A stretch of DNA of 64,000 bases from Nocardioides kongjuensis (GTDB lineage Bacteria > Actinomycetota > Actinomycetes > Propionibacteriales > Nocardioidaceae): positions 4,095,001-4,159,000 of the forward strand of contig NZ_JACCBF010000001.1 of the NCBI RefSeq assembly GCF_013409625.1. Reading direction: 5' to 3'. The translations under genes and the position numbers were made by a program. Every line of letters starts with the position of its first letter. Within the stretch, counting starts at the first letter, position 1. Under the pieces are notes generated by a model. That model was not told the origin of the DNA. It did no database searches and saw nothing but the letters and a program-made list of their open reading frames with translations. Shown here one piece after another: positions 1 to 9,492 of this stretch.

Positions 1-668
1 CGGACCCGCTCGGCGGAGATGATCTGGATCCGGTCGGCCATCTCGGTCATCGCCTGCACGACCGCCGGGTCGACCGAGAAGCCGAGCTGGGCGGCGAACC
101 GGGCGGCCCGCATCATCCGCAGCGGGTCGTCGGAGAACGACTGCTCGGGGGTGCCGGGCGTGCGGATCACGCGGTGCGCGAGGTCCACCACGCCGCCGTA
201 GGGGTCCTCCAGCTCGCGGCTCGGCAGCCGCACCGCCATCGCGTTGACGGTGAAGTCGCGACGACCCAGGTCACCGGCGAGGCTGTCGCCGTACTGCACC
301 TCGGGCTTGCGGGAGTCGGGGTCGTAGGCCTCGGAGCGGTACGTCGTCACCTCGACGACCCACTCGCCCTTGCGGCAGCCGATGGTGCCGAAGTCGCGGC
401 CCATGTCCCACCAGGCGTCGCCCCAGGACTTGAGGATCCTGTCGGTCTGCTCGGGGCGGGCCGAGGTGGTGAAGTCGAGGTCGTTGGAACGACGCCCGAG
501 CATCGCGTCGCGCACCGGGCCGCCGACGAGCGCCAGCTCGTGGCCCGCGGCGGCGAACAGCGCACCGAGCTCGTCGATCACCGGGGCGATGCGGTCCAGC
601 TCGGCGGCGACCGCGGCCTGGACGTCGACCAGCCTCATCGGGGCGGGGGAGTCAGGCACGTCGGTCAC
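1..668 (-). CDS. cca: CCA tRNA nucleotidyltransferase (3' part outside the window)
   Basis: Adds or repairs the CCA end of tRNAs in the cytoplasm. Read on the minus strand from GTG at 668, the protein has the class II nucleotidyltransferase core LVGGPVRDAMLGR followed by NDLDFTT, which holds the metal-binding acidic residues, then the RRDFTVNAMA segment and the DDPLRMMRAARFAAQLGF helix typical of bacterial CCA-adding enzymes. About 222 codons are visible; the C-terminal part, which often carries an HD domain, lies beyond base 1. It is divergent from the DUF6049 gene, with 51 bases between the starts. A pcnA-like gene in this position is the mycobacterial arrangement. CCA-adding and poly(A) polymerases share this core, so the exact activity is inferred. 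Confidence 0.93.
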   Translation of the reverse strand, partial: MTDVPDSPAPMRLVDVQAAVAAELDRIAPVIDELGALFAAAGHELALVGGPVRDAMLGRRSNDLDFTTSARPEQTDRILKSWGDAWWDMGRDFGTIGCRKGEWVVEVTTYRSEAYDPDSRKPEVQYGDSLAGDLGRRDFTVNAMAVRLPSRELEDPYGGVVDLAHRVIRTPGTPEQSFSDDPLRMMRAARFAAQLGFSVDPAVVQAMTEMADRIQIISAERV

Positions 669-719
669 GGGCGGAGAGTCTAGGAGAGACCTCGCCCAGC
701 GCCCTACTACCCTCGGTCC

Positions 720-2984
720 GTGGTCCGCCGTCGTTCTCGCCTGCTCGCAGGCTTGGCGACCGCTCTGGTCCTCGCGGTGGCCGCGCCCGTCGCGCCCGCG
801 CACGCCGGAGGGGACCCTGCTCCCGAGAAGGCGCCCAGGCACGCGGAGTACGACCCGCCGCTCGAGGTCAGCATCGACGCGCTCTCACCGGGGGTGCTGC
901 CGACCAAGGGTCCGCTGGTGATCAGCGGCACGGTGACCAACGTCGACCTCGAGACCTGGCAGCGGGTCAACCTCTACCCGATGTTCGGGTCGAGCGCGCC
1001 GGCGATGACGACCGAGGCGGAGCTGACCGCGGCGGTCGCCACCGACCCCGAGGCCCAGGTCGGCGAGCGCTACACGCAGGACCTCGCGGTGCGCGCGGAG
1101 GCCGGGTCGCTCGGGCCCGGTGAGTCCGCCGACTACACGATCCGGATCCCGCAGCGGGTGCTGCGCAGCCAGTTCCCGAACCCCACCAGCGGCGTGTACT
1201 GGTTCGGCGTGCACGCGCTCGGCGAGAACACCGACGGCCGCGACGACGTCGCCGACGGCCGCGCTCGCACCTTCCTGCCCTACCTCGCCCCCGACGCCGG
1301 CGGCCCGGTGCAGACCGCCGTCGTGGTGCCCCTGCGCGGTCGCGTCGCGCACTCGGCCGACGGCGAGCTCGGCCGCACCAGCTGGTGGGACGAGGCGCTC
1401 GCGCCCGACGGCACGCTCGGCGGGCCGCTGGCCTTCGGGGCGGCGAGCAACACCCGGCCGGTGACCTGGCTCGTGGACCCCGCCCTGCCCGACGCGGTGA
1501 GCCAGCTCGCCGCCGGCAACCCGATCCGCGAGATCGCCCCGATCGCACCCGACGACCAGCCGTCCGAGAGCGGGAGCCCGTCGCCCAGCGAGTCGGGGAG
1601 CGGTGACGCCGGCGAGGGTGGCGACGACGGGGCCGAGGTCAGCGGCGCGACGCTCCAGCCCGACAGCACCCTCGTCCGGGCCGCGCAGACCTGGCTCGAC
1701 AAGGCCGGCACCGTGCTGCCCGACGACACCGTGACCCTGCTGCCGTACGGCGACCCCGACCTCGCCGCCGCGGCCCGCTCGCTGCCGAGCCTCTACGACA
1801 CCGCCCGCAAGCACCCCTCGCCCACGCTCGCCGCGTGGGGCGTCGAGGGCACCCCCGTCGTCGCGTCCCGCAACGGCTACCTCGACGGCGCCGCGATCGA
1901 GGAGGTCGACGACGACGCGACCGTGCTGCTGGGCGAGCAGGTGTTCGGCGCCGAGGACTACCCCGAGGGACCGCCGGCCGGCGGCCGGGTCGGCAGCCGC
2001 ACGATCGTCCCCACCGCCACGTCCACGGCCAAGGGCGGGCCCGGACCCGATGCCGCCCTGGCGCCCGTCGCGCTGCGCCAGCGGCTGCTGAGCGAGGCGA
2101 CGGTCCGGATCCTCGCCGCCGGCGAGGAGTCGCCGGCCCCGATCGTCGACGTCCTCCCGTCCACCATCGACGCGGCCGACGCCTCGGAGTTCTGGTCGCA
2201 GCTGGACCCCGCGCTCGTGTCGCTGGTCTCGCTGCCGACGATCGCCGACAGCGACGCCCCGGCGACCCGCGAGCAGATCGACCCCGACGACCTCACCTAC
2301 CCCGAGGGCCAGGTCTCCGCGCAGGTCGACGGCAGCGTGTTCAGCGAGGCCGGCGCCCTCATCCGCGCGGGCCGCTCGCTGCAGAGCATCCTCGGCGACG
2401 GCTATGCGATCGGCGACACGATCGTGGGCGAGGCGCTGGCCGGTACGTCGTACGCCATGCGCGGCGACTCCGACGCCGCCCCCAGGCTGGGCCGTTCGCG
2501 CGACTGGGTGAGCGACCAGCTCGAGATGGTGACCCTCGACGCACCCCAGGGCGTCACCTTGTCGAGCAGCTCCGGCAGCTTCAACGTCGCGATCGCCAAC
2601 ACCCTCGACCACGCGGTGACCGTGCGGATCGAGGCCGCCACGGACTCCGAGGCCACCATCAAGGCCGCCAACCCGATCGTGCTGGCCGCCAACAGCCGCT
2701 CGTCGGTCCCGATCAGTGCCGACATGCACGGCACCGGCGTCCACAACGTGCGGCTGCGCCTGACCGACGGCGACGGTACGCCGATCGGTGCCGAGGACGA
2801 GCTGCCGATCCGGTCGGGTCAGGTCGGTGTGGTGATCTGGGCGATCATCGGCACCGGCGCCGGCATCCTGTTCGTCGCCATCGGCATCCGCCTGGTCCGC
2901 CGGTTCCGCTCCCGCGGTCAGGGCGGCACCGACGAGCCGACCGACGAGCCGACCGACGGGCCGACCGACGGGGTCACTGCGTGA
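720..2984 (+). CDS. DUF6049 family secreted, membrane-anchored protein
   Basis: A 754-residue envelope protein of unknown function, the counterpart of the gene just before murJ (mviN) in Mycobacterium. An N-terminal signal peptide (arginine-rich start, hydrophobic stretch, APAHAGG near residue 30) and a single transmembrane helix near residues 700-722 followed by RRFR show an extracellular body with a short cytoplasmic tail. A Ser/Pro/Gly/Glu-rich linker lies near residues 277-305. The tail repeats TDEPTDEPTDGPTDG. The last bases overlap the murJ start (GTGA), so the two are probably translationally coupled, and a role in peptidoglycan export or assembly is a guess from that context. Confidence 0.85.
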   Translation: MVRRRSRLLAGLATALVLAVAAPVAPAHAGGDPAPEKAPRHAEYDPPLEVSIDALSPGVLPTKGPLVISGTVTNVDLETWQRVNLYPMFGSSAPAMTTEAELTAAVATDPEAQVGERYTQDLAVRAEAGSLGPGESADYTIRIPQRVLRSQFPNPTSGVYWFGVHALGENTDGRDDVADGRARTFLPYLAPDAGGPVQTAVVVPLRGRVAHSADGELGRTSWWDEALAPDGTLGGPLAFGAASNTRPVTWLVDPALPDAVSQLAAGNPIREIAPIAPDDQPSESGSPSPSESGSGDAGEGGDDGAEVSGATLQPDSTLVRAAQTWLDKAGTVLPDDTVTLLPYGDPDLAAAARSLPSLYDTARKHPSPTLAAWGVEGTPVVASRNGYLDGAAIEEVDDDATVLLGEQVFGAEDYPEGPPAGGRVGSRTIVPTATSTAKGGPGPDAALAPVALRQRLLSEATVRILAAGEESPAPIVDVLPSTIDAADASEFWSQLDPALVSLVSLPTIADSDAPATREQIDPDDLTYPEGQVSAQVDGSVFSEAGALIRAGRSLQSILGDGYAIGDTIVGEALAGTSYAMRGDSDAAPRLGRSRDWVSDQLEMVTLDAPQGVTLSSSSGSFNVAIANTLDHAVTVRIEAATDSEATIKAANPIVLAANSRSSVPISADMHGTGVHNVRLRLTDGDGTPIGAEDELPIRSGQVGVVIWAIIGTGAGILFVAIGIRLVRRFRSRGQGGTDEPTDEPTDGPTDGVTA

Positions 2985-4678
2985 GCGGGTCCGACAGCAC
3001 GACCGGGACCGGCGGGGAGCAGCGCAAGATCCTCGCCAACACGGCGGTGATGGCGGCCGGCACGGTCGTGTCCCGGTTCAGCGGCTTCATCCGCTCCACC
3101 CTGCTCGCCGCGGCGCTCGGCATCTCGCTGCACGCCGACATCTTCACCGTGGCCAACACGGTGCCGAACATGCTCTACATCCTGCTCGCGGGCGGCGTGT
3201 TCAACGCGGTGCTGGTGCCGCAGCTGGTGCGGTCGATGAAGAACGACGCGGACGGCGGCGCGGCGTACGTCAACCGGGTGATGACCCTGGCCGCCTGCTT
3301 CCTGGGCCTGGTGACCGTGCTGCTCGTCGTGGCGGCGCCGTTGGTGATGCAGGTCCTCGTGCCGAGCTACAACACACCCGAGCTGGCCGAGCAGCGCCAG
3401 TCGGCGATCGACTTCGCGCGCTACTGCCTGCCGCAGGTCTTCTTCTACGGCATGTTCGTGCTGGTCGGGCAGGTGCTCAACGCCCGCGGCCGGTTCGGCC
3501 CGATGATGTGGGCGCCGATCGCCAACAACGTCATCTCGGTGGCAGTGCTGGTCGCCTACCTGCTCGCGTTCGGGCCGGCGACGCCGGCCGAGCAGCGCGG
3601 CGCGTTCACGTCCGGCCAGGAGGCCCTGCTCGGCATCGGCTCGACCGTCGGGATCGCCGCGCAGCTGCTGATCCTGGTGCCCTACCTGCGTGCGGCCGGG
3701 GTGCGGGTGCGCCCCCGCTTCGACTGGCGCGGCGTCGGGCTCGGCCACACCTTGCACCTCGCGATCTGGACGGTGCTCTTCGTCGTCGTCAACCAGGTCG
3801 CGTACGTCGTGGTCGTGCGCCTCGCGTCGGGCGGGACCGCCGCCGCCGAGGACGGCACCGGCATCACGATCTACTCGAACGTGATGCTGGTGACGATGGT
3901 CCCGCACTCGATCATCACCGTGTCCCTGGCGACCGCGATCCTGCCGCGGCTCTCGGCCGCGGCGGCCGCCGACGACATGGGCCGGCTCGCCGGCACGCTC
4001 GGCTCGACGTTGCGCACGGCACTGTCGGTCGTCGTACCGTTCGCGGCGCTGCTGCCCTCGATCGCGCTCCCGCTGGCCCAGGTCGTGTGGGGGCACGGCG
4101 CGACGGCGCCGTACGTCCACCGGTTCGAGTCGTCGATGGTGCTCTTCGGCTTCGCGGTCGTCGCGTTCACCGTCCACTACCTGGTGCTGCGCGGGTTCTA
4201 CGCGCTCGAGCTCAACAAGCTGGTGTTCTTCGTGCAGTGCGCGATCGCGGGCACCAACATCGGGCTCGCCGTGCTGTTCGTCAGCCGGGTCGACCCGTGG
4301 GACACCTCGCCGATGCTGGTGCTGGCGTACGGCGGCGCGTACACCGTCGGCGCGAGCCTGTCGTCCCTCGTGCTGCTGCGCACGCTGCGGCGCGGGGGCA
4401 TGCCCAAGGGCGCCGTGTGGCACCGGCGCGGGTTCCTGGTGCGGCTGCTCGCGGCCAGCGCGGTCGTCTTCGTGGTCGCCCGGTTCCTCGACATCGTGGT
4501 GACCGACACCGTGGTCGAGCTGGTCGGCGCGCACCCGCACTGGCTGTGGGCGGCGCTCGAGGTCGCCGTCGTGAGCGCCGGGGCCGGGGCCGCGCTGCTC
4601 GGTGTCGCGCGCCCGTTGGGGCTCGACGACGTGACGTCCGTCGCCGACACCGTCGCCAGGCGGTTGAGCCGGCGATAG
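2981..4678 (+). CDS. murJ: lipid II flippase MurJ (MviN)
   Basis: Moves lipid II across the cytoplasmic membrane for peptidoglycan synthesis. The GTG at 2981 was chosen because it overlaps the preceding stop by four bases and gives a 565-residue protein starting just before the conserved helix with VVSRFSGFIRSTLLAAALG; a longer open frame upstream is a shadow of the DUF6049 gene. About 14 hydrophobic helices follow, in the MATE-like MurJ fold. In Mycobacterium the same protein continues into a pseudokinase and an extracellular domain. Here it stops after the membrane part, and those modules are encoded by the next gene. Confidence 0.95.
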   Translation: MSGSDSTTGTGGEQRKILANTAVMAAGTVVSRFSGFIRSTLLAAALGISLHADIFTVANTVPNMLYILLAGGVFNAVLVPQLVRSMKNDADGGAAYVNRVMTLAACFLGLVTVLLVVAAPLVMQVLVPSYNTPELAEQRQSAIDFARYCLPQVFFYGMFVLVGQVLNARGRFGPMMWAPIANNVISVAVLVAYLLAFGPATPAEQRGAFTSGQEALLGIGSTVGIAAQLLILVPYLRAAGVRVRPRFDWRGVGLGHTLHLAIWTVLFVVVNQVAYVVVVRLASGGTAAAEDGTGITIYSNVMLVTMVPHSIITVSLATAILPRLSAAAAADDMGRLAGTLGSTLRTALSVVVPFAALLPSIALPLAQVVWGHGATAPYVHRFESSMVLFGFAVVAFTVHYLVLRGFYALELNKLVFFVQCAIAGTNIGLAVLFVSRVDPWDTSPMLVLAYGGAYTVGASLSSLVLLRTLRRGGMPKGAVWHRRGFLVRLLAASAVVFVVARFLDIVVTDTVVELVGAHPHWLWAALEVAVVSAGAGAALLGVARPLGLDDVTSVADTVARRLSRR

Positions 4679-4700
4679 ATCCGGCCTCGCCCGGACCCAG

Positions 4701-4859
4701 AGGTTCGACGGGTGCCTCGCGTCTGCTGCGCGCCGCGAAACGCGCACGCTGGCTGCGTTGGCGTCGCTCGATGGGCGGACAAGCACGACTTCGCTCCGCC
4801 GCCTTGCCATCGCACGCGTTTCGCGACGCTCGCGACGACGCGACTCACCCGTCGAACCT
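4701..4859. repeat. nested palindromic intergenic element between murJ and its pseudokinase
   Basis: A 14-base arm AGGTTCGACGGGTG at 4701-4714 is exactly inverted at 4846-4859. Inside it a second exact pair, CGCGAAACGCG at 4734-4744 and CGCGTTTCGCG at 4815-4825, is nearly symmetrical with the outer one. The whole 159 bases could fold into one long hairpin or cruciform. It fills most of the gap between two genes that are one gene in mycobacteria. Whether it is a dispersed genomic repeat cannot be told from one copy. Confidence 0.7.
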
Positions 4860-4906
4860 CTAAGGTGACCGGAGGGACTCGAGGGTGGATCGGCAGGGGG
4901 ATCGAG

Positions 4907-6817
4907 GTGGCGACGTCGACGCGGTCGGGCGATGTCCTCGCCGGCCGCTACCAGTTGATCGACCTGCTCAGCGAGAGCGGCGGGGGACGCTTCTGGCGTG
5001 CCCACGACCGGATCCTCGAGCGGTTCGTGGCGCTGCACGTCATCGCCCAGGACGACCCGCGCGCCGATGAGCTGGTCGAGGCGGCCCGGACCTCGGCGCG
5101 GGTGCTCGACCCACGGATCCTGCGGGTCCTCGACGCCGAGGAGGAGGACGGGCGCTGCTTCGTGGTCAACGAGTGGGGCACCGGCATCTCGCTCGACATC
5201 CTGGTCACCCACGACGGCCCGCTGACCCCGCGCAACGCCGCCTGGCTGGTCGCCGACGTCGCCGACGCCCTCGCCCGCGCGCACGCCGCCGGGGTCACGC
5301 ACGGCCGGCTCAACCCCGAGAACGTCCTCATCGACCGGTACGGCGCGGTGCGCATCATCGGCATGTGCGTCGACGCCGCCCTGCACGGCCTCTCGCCCGG
5401 TGACGTCCAGGGCGACCTCGAGGACCTCGGCGGGCTCCTGCACTGCGCGCTGACCGGCACCTGGCCGGGTCCGTCCGGCTCGATCGTCCCGGCCGCGCCG
5501 CGCGAGAACGACACCACGCTGAGCCCGCGCCAGGTCGTGGCGGGCGTGCCGCAGCCGCTCGACGTGCTGTGGCGCGAGCTCGACCAGCGGGGCGCCCAGC
5601 CGCGCTGGCGCCGCCGCAGCGCCGAACACCCCGACGTCTCCTCCGCCGCCGGCATCGCCGCCGAGCTGCTCGCCTTCGTCGGCGACCCGGCCGGCGCACC
5701 GGCCCGGCTGGCCCGCGCGATCCCGCCGATCAACGAGCTGCGCCCCGTGTGGCTGCCCGCGCTCGCCGACCCGCTGCCGCACGACGCTTCGCGCGACGAC
5801 ATCCCCGTCGTACCGCCGGCCCCGGAGCCCCGGGACGAGCCGGACGACGAGCCGGACGACGAGCTGGACGACGAGCCGGGCGACGAGCCGCCGATCCCGC
5901 TGGTGACCGAGCTGCCGACCGAGGCCGGGATGCCGGTGTTCGGCGACGACGAGGACGTCACCTGGCTGCGCACCCGCAGCACGCCACCGCCCCCGCCCCC
6001 GCCGTTCGAGGACCTGCCGGAGCGACCGCTGTTCGCCCCCGACCCGCCGGGCGGCGTACGACGCCGGCTGCCCCCGGTGCCCTCCGAGCCCGAGCCCGGC
6101 GCACCGCCCCCCGGGGTCACCCCCACCGGCTTCTGGCCGTGGGACACCGACACCGGCCACGACGACCACGACTCGACCGACAGCCTGGACACCGTGCCCG
6201 GACGCAGCTGGCTGCGACTGGCCATGGCGGTCGCCCTGGCGGTGCTGCTGCTGGTGGCGGTGGCGATCGCGTTCAACCTCGGCCGCGGTCGCACCGTCCT
6301 CGGCGGCGAGCCGAAGCAGGCGCCGACGACCGCCGGGACGACGGCCGGCCAGGCCGCGGTCATCGGCGGGGTGAAGGCCGGCGCGTTCGACCCGCTCGGC
6401 ACCGACGGCGACGAGAACGGCGCCCTGTCCGGCGACGTGGTCGACGGCGACCCGCGGACCAGCTGGCGCACCGACACCTACTTCGACCAGCTCGGCCCGA
6501 CCGGCCTGAAGACCGGCGTCGGGCTGGTCCTCGACCTGGGGCGGACCCGCTCGGTGAGCTCGGTCGACGTCCGCATGGTCGACGAGGGCGTGATGACCCC
6601 CGACAAGGTCGGCCTGTACGCCGTCGACGGCACCACCGGCCCAGCCGAGTCCCCCACCGGCACCCCTGTCGCCACGGCCGACGGCGGCGGCCGGCTCACC
6701 CTGGCTCCTGCGGCCCCGGTGAGGGCTCGCTACCTTGTCCTGTGGTGGACGGCCCTGCCGGAGGTCTCCGGTGGCTTCCGGGCCGAGGTCTCCGAGGTGG
6801 TGGTCCGTGGTGAGTGA
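4907..6817 (+). CDS. MurJ-associated pseudokinase with transmembrane helix and discoidin-like extracellular domain
   Basis: A 636-residue protein corresponding to the C-terminal modules of mycobacterial MviN. The GTG at 4907 has AGGGGG six bases upstream and leads straight into the kinase start GDVLAGRYQLIDLL. The catalytic motifs are degenerate: the HRDLKPEN loop reads HGRLNPENV and the DFG position reads GMC, so it should be catalytically dead. A Pro/Glu/Asp-rich linker with PDDEPDDE repeats follows, then one transmembrane helix (LAMAVALAVLLLVAVAIAF, near residue 440), then a C-terminal F5/8-type (discoidin-like) domain. In mycobacteria the equivalent domain, phosphorylated by PknB, recruits FhaA; fhaA and pknB are both in this window. 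The stop overlaps sigM. Confidence 0.85.
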   Translation: MATSTRSGDVLAGRYQLIDLLSESGGGRFWRAHDRILERFVALHVIAQDDPRADELVEAARTSARVLDPRILRVLDAEEEDGRCFVVNEWGTGISLDILVTHDGPLTPRNAAWLVADVADALARAHAAGVTHGRLNPENVLIDRYGAVRIIGMCVDAALHGLSPGDVQGDLEDLGGLLHCALTGTWPGPSGSIVPAAPRENDTTLSPRQVVAGVPQPLDVLWRELDQRGAQPRWRRRSAEHPDVSSAAGIAAELLAFVGDPAGAPARLARAIPPINELRPVWLPALADPLPHDASRDDIPVVPPAPEPRDEPDDEPDDELDDEPGDEPPIPLVTELPTEAGMPVFGDDEDVTWLRTRSTPPPPPPPFEDLPERPLFAPDPPGGVRRRLPPVPSEPEPGAPPPGVTPTGFWPWDTDTGHDDHDSTDSLDTVPGRSWLRLAMAVALAVLLLVAVAIAFNLGRGRTVLGGEPKQAPTTAGTTAGQAAVIGGVKAGAFDPLGTDGDENGALSGDVVDGDPRTSWRTDTYFDQLGPTGLKTGVGLVLDLGRTRSVSSVDVRMVDEGVMTPDKVGLYAVDGTTGPAESPTGTPVATADGGGRLTLAPAAPVRARYLVLWWTALPEVSGGFRAEVSEVVVRGE

Positions 6818-7505
6818 CGACGCGCTGAGCGATCACGAGCTGCTCGCTGCCCACGTCGCGGGCGACGCGACGGCCTTCGGCACCCTGGTCGCCCGGCACC
6901 GCGACCGGCTGTGGGCGGTCGCGCTGCGCACCTGCGGGAACCCCGAGACGGCCGCCGACGCCCTGCAGGACGGCCTGGTCTCGGCGTTCCGCCGCGCCGC
7001 CACGTTCCGGGGCGACGCCGCCGTGACGACCTGGCTGCACCGGGTCGTCGTCAACGCCTGCCTGGACCGCCTGCGCGCCGACAAGGTACGCCGGGCCGAG
7101 CCGCTCCCCGACGACCTCGACGACCTCGGGTCCGGCCACCGGCACCGCGAGACCGCCGGCACCGCGACCGACCCGGCCGAGCACGGCATCGTGGTCGAGC
7201 GGCGCGCGCGGGTGCTGGCTGCGCTGCGGACCCTGCCGGAGGAGCAGCGGGCCGCGATCGTGCTCGTCGACATGGAGGGCTACCCCGTTGCCGAGGTGGC
7301 CCGGATCCTCGACTGCGCCGAGGGCACCGTCAAGAGCCGCTGCTCCCGCGGCCGCGCCCGGCTGGCCGTGCTGCTGGCCGATCTCCTCGAACCCGTCGAC
7401 GACGACGAGGTCCCCCCACCGCACGTCGCCGGGAACCCGATCGGGGGCCCGGACGTCGGATCGGTGACGCCTCGCGGACCGCCCGCCGGGACCGCCGTCG
7501 ACTGA
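6807..7505 (+). CDS. sigM: ECF RNA polymerase sigma factor SigM
   Basis: A 232-residue extracytoplasmic-function sigma factor. Region 2 covers roughly residues 20-90 (LVARHRDRLWAVALRTCG, then FRGDAAVTTWLHRVVVNACLD) and region 4 roughly 125-190 (LPEEQRAAIVLVDMEGY, AEVARILDCAEGTVKSRCSRGR). The C-terminal 40 residues are a Pro/Gly-rich tail. Start GTG 6807 sits nine bases after GAGG; GTG 6810 is also possible. It overlaps the pseudokinase gene and is followed by its anti-sigma-like partner, as SigM-RsmA is in M. tuberculosis. Confidence 0.92.
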   Translation: MVSDDALSDHELLAAHVAGDATAFGTLVARHRDRLWAVALRTCGNPETAADALQDGLVSAFRRAATFRGDAAVTTWLHRVVVNACLDRLRADKVRRAEPLPDDLDDLGSGHRHRETAGTATDPAEHGIVVERRARVLAALRTLPEEQRAAIVLVDMEGYPVAEVARILDCAEGTVKSRCSRGRARLAVLLADLLEPVDDDEVPPPHVAGNPIGGPDVGSVTPRGPPAGTAVD

Positions 7506-7557
7506 TCACCCCACGTCCCCACCAGGGACCCCCACCCCCCGTGCCAGGAACCCCCAC

Positions 7558-8343
7558 ATGAACGACGCCCACGAGCCACTGACCCCCGCCGAGGAGGACG
7601 CCGTCCGGCGCGCCCTCGCGGACGCGGGCGGTCCGGTGCCGATGCCCGCGGAGGTCGCCGCCCGCATCGACGGCGTGATCGCCGGCCTCGCGGCCGAGCG
7701 CGGCTCGGGCACCCGGCCGCTCGGTGGCGTGCACGAGTCGCACCCCGAGGCGGTCGTCGTACCCCTCGACGAGGCAGCCCGCCGCCGGCGGAGCCGGGTC
7801 CGGATGCTGCTCGGCGCCGCGGCCGCCGTGGCCGTCGTGGCGCTCGGCGTCGGGATCGTGTCCGACCAGCAGGGTCAGGACGACCTGACCGCTGCCAGCG
7901 AGGCGGCCAAGGACGACTCCGCCCGCGGCGCCCCGAGCGACAGCGCCGGCACCAGTGCCCTCAAGGACGCCCCTGAGGCGGCCGAGGTGCCCAGTGCGGT
8001 CGACCAGGGGCGACCCTTCGTCGAGGCCCAGCGGGTGCCGACGGACCAGCCGCTGCGCGAGGTCCGCATCGCCCACCTGCGCGAGGACCTGGTCGCCCTC
8101 CAGCACGTCGAGCTGCCGCGCCCGAGCAGCGCCGACTACTCCGGCACCACCCTCACCGCGCCGGCCGACTTCATGTGCGACCCGGCCGACTTCGGTGCCG
8201 GGCACCTCGTCGGCGTCGAGTACGACGGCAAGCCGGCCGTCGTCGCCTTCCGATCGCCCGTCGGGTCGACCCAGGTCGCCGAGGTGCTCGCCTGCGGCAC
8301 CGGCGACGTGCTGCACTCCACGTCGCTCGCCGCCACCGGCTGA
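7558..8343 (+). CDS. SigM anti-sigma factor-like membrane protein
   Basis: A 261-residue single-pass membrane protein directly downstream of sigM. The N-terminal 80 residues are hydrophilic and should face the cytoplasm; a transmembrane helix covers about residues 83-101 ([19 protein letters not shown]), and the rest is extracytoplasmic with a CDPADFG segment and two later cysteine positions. No zinc-binding HxxxCxxC motif is visible in the N-terminal part. The position matches the SigM antagonist of mycobacteria; the function is inferred mainly from this context and the topology. Confidence 0.7.
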   Translation: MNDAHEPLTPAEEDAVRRALADAGGPVPMPAEVAARIDGVIAGLAAERGSGTRPLGGVHESHPEAVVVPLDEAARRRRSRVRMLLGAAAAVAVVALGVGIVSDQQGQDDLTAASEAAKDDSARGAPSDSAGTSALKDAPEAAEVPSAVDQGRPFVEAQRVPTDQPLREVRIAHLREDLVALQHVELPRPSSADYSGTTLTAPADFMCDPADFGAGHLVGVEYDGKPAVVAFRSPVGSTQVAEVLACGTGDVLHSTSLAATG

Positions 8344-8456
8344 CCCCCTGCTGGACCGGGACGGGCGTCCGGGAATCCGGCGGCCTACGATCTCGTTGTC
8401 GAAGTGTCCGTCGTACCCGATCATCGGCCCGCCGGCCAGATCCTGTTGGGAGTCCC

Positions 8457-9440
8457 ATGTCCGAGTCCGCCACCTCCGAGCCCCGCAACGTCATCGTCAT
8501 CGGCTCGGGGCCGTCCGGCTACACCGCCGCGATCTACGCCGCGCGGGCCCAGCTGAACCCGCTGGTCTTCGAGGGCTCGGTCACCGCCGGCGGTGCGCTG
8601 ATGAACACCACCGAGGTCGAGAACTTCCCCGGCTTCCGCGACGGCATCCAGGGCCCCGCCCTGATGGACGAGATGCGCGCCCAGGCCGAGCGCTTCGGCG
8701 CCGAGCTGGTCGCCGACGACGTCGTCGAGGTCGACCTGACCGGTGACGTCAAGGTCGTCAAGACCGCCACCGACACCTACACCGCCCGCGCGGTGATCCT
8801 GTCCACCGGCTCCGGCTACCGCAAGCTCGACCTCCCCAACGAGGAGAAGCTGTCGGGCCGCGGCGTCTCCTACTGCGCGACCTGCGACGGCTTCTTCTTC
8901 CGCGAGCAGCACATCGCGGTCGTCGGCGGCGGCGACTCGGCCGTCGAGGAGGCAACCTTCCTCACCCGCTTCGGCTCCAAGGTCTCCCTGATCGTGCGGC
9001 GCGACGAGCTGCGCGCCTCGAAGATCATGCAGGAGCGCGCCTTCGCCGACCCGAAGCTCGAGATCGTGTGGAACTCCGTCGTCGAGTCCATCAACGGCGA
9101 GGACTCCCTCGAGTCGCTCACCCTCAAGGACACCGTGACCGGCGAGACCTCCGTGCTGCCCGCGACCGGCCTGTTCATCGCGATCGGCCACGAGCCGCGC
9201 TCCGAGCTGCTGGTCGGCCAGGTCGACCTCGACGACAACGGCTACGTGCTGGTCCAGCCGGGCTCGACCGCCACCAACATCCGCGGCGTCTTCGCCGCCG
9301 GCGACCTGGTCGACCACACCTACCGCCAGGCCATCACCGCCGCGGGCACCGGCTGCTCGGCCGCCCTCGACGCGGAGCGCTACATCGCCGAGCTCGACCA
9401 CGCCGCCGCGACCGCCGGGAATGCCCCGGCCAACGCGTAG
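8457..9440 (+). CDS. trxB: thioredoxin-disulfide reductase
   Basis: NADPH-dependent flavoenzyme that reduces thioredoxin in the cytoplasm. The 327-residue protein has the FAD dinucleotide fold GSGPSG near residues 16-21, the redox-active CATC at C140 and C143 in [11 protein letters not shown], the NADPH fold [11 protein letters not shown] near residue 156 and the C-terminal FAD motif [18 protein letters not shown] 8457 is preceded by GGGAG. trxA follows 52 bases downstream, the usual actinobacterial pair. Confidence 0.97.
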   Translation: MSESATSEPRNVIVIGSGPSGYTAAIYAARAQLNPLVFEGSVTAGGALMNTTEVENFPGFRDGIQGPALMDEMRAQAERFGAELVADDVVEVDLTGDVKVVKTATDTYTARAVILSTGSGYRKLDLPNEEKLSGRGVSYCATCDGFFFREQHIAVVGGGDSAVEEATFLTRFGSKVSLIVRRDELRASKIMQERAFADPKLEIVWNSVVESINGEDSLESLTLKDTVTGETSVLPATGLFIAIGHEPRSELLVGQVDLDDNGYVLVQPGSTATNIRGVFAAGDLVDHTYRQAITAAGTGCSAALDAERYIAELDHAAATAGNAPANA

Positions 9441-9492
9441 GTTCCACTACACAGACTTCACGTTCAACCACAGATCCGAAGGGGTGCCCACC

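Noticed and set aside
2934..2978. Tandem repeat of GACCGACGAGCC units at the DUF6049 3' end as a regulatory repeat
   Set aside because: It encodes the TDEP tail of the protein and is best explained as a coding low-complexity tract.
1835..2980. In-frame N-terminal extension of MurJ by about 380 residues
   Set aside because: The extension is a frame-shadow of the DUF6049 gene with Arg-rich composition; GTG 2981 fits the overlap pattern and family length.
885..6169. Long open frames on the minus strand opposite DUF6049, murJ and the pseudokinase
   Set aside because: They are rich in Arg, Ala, Gly and His with no domain, a known effect of high GC third-position bias opposite real genes.
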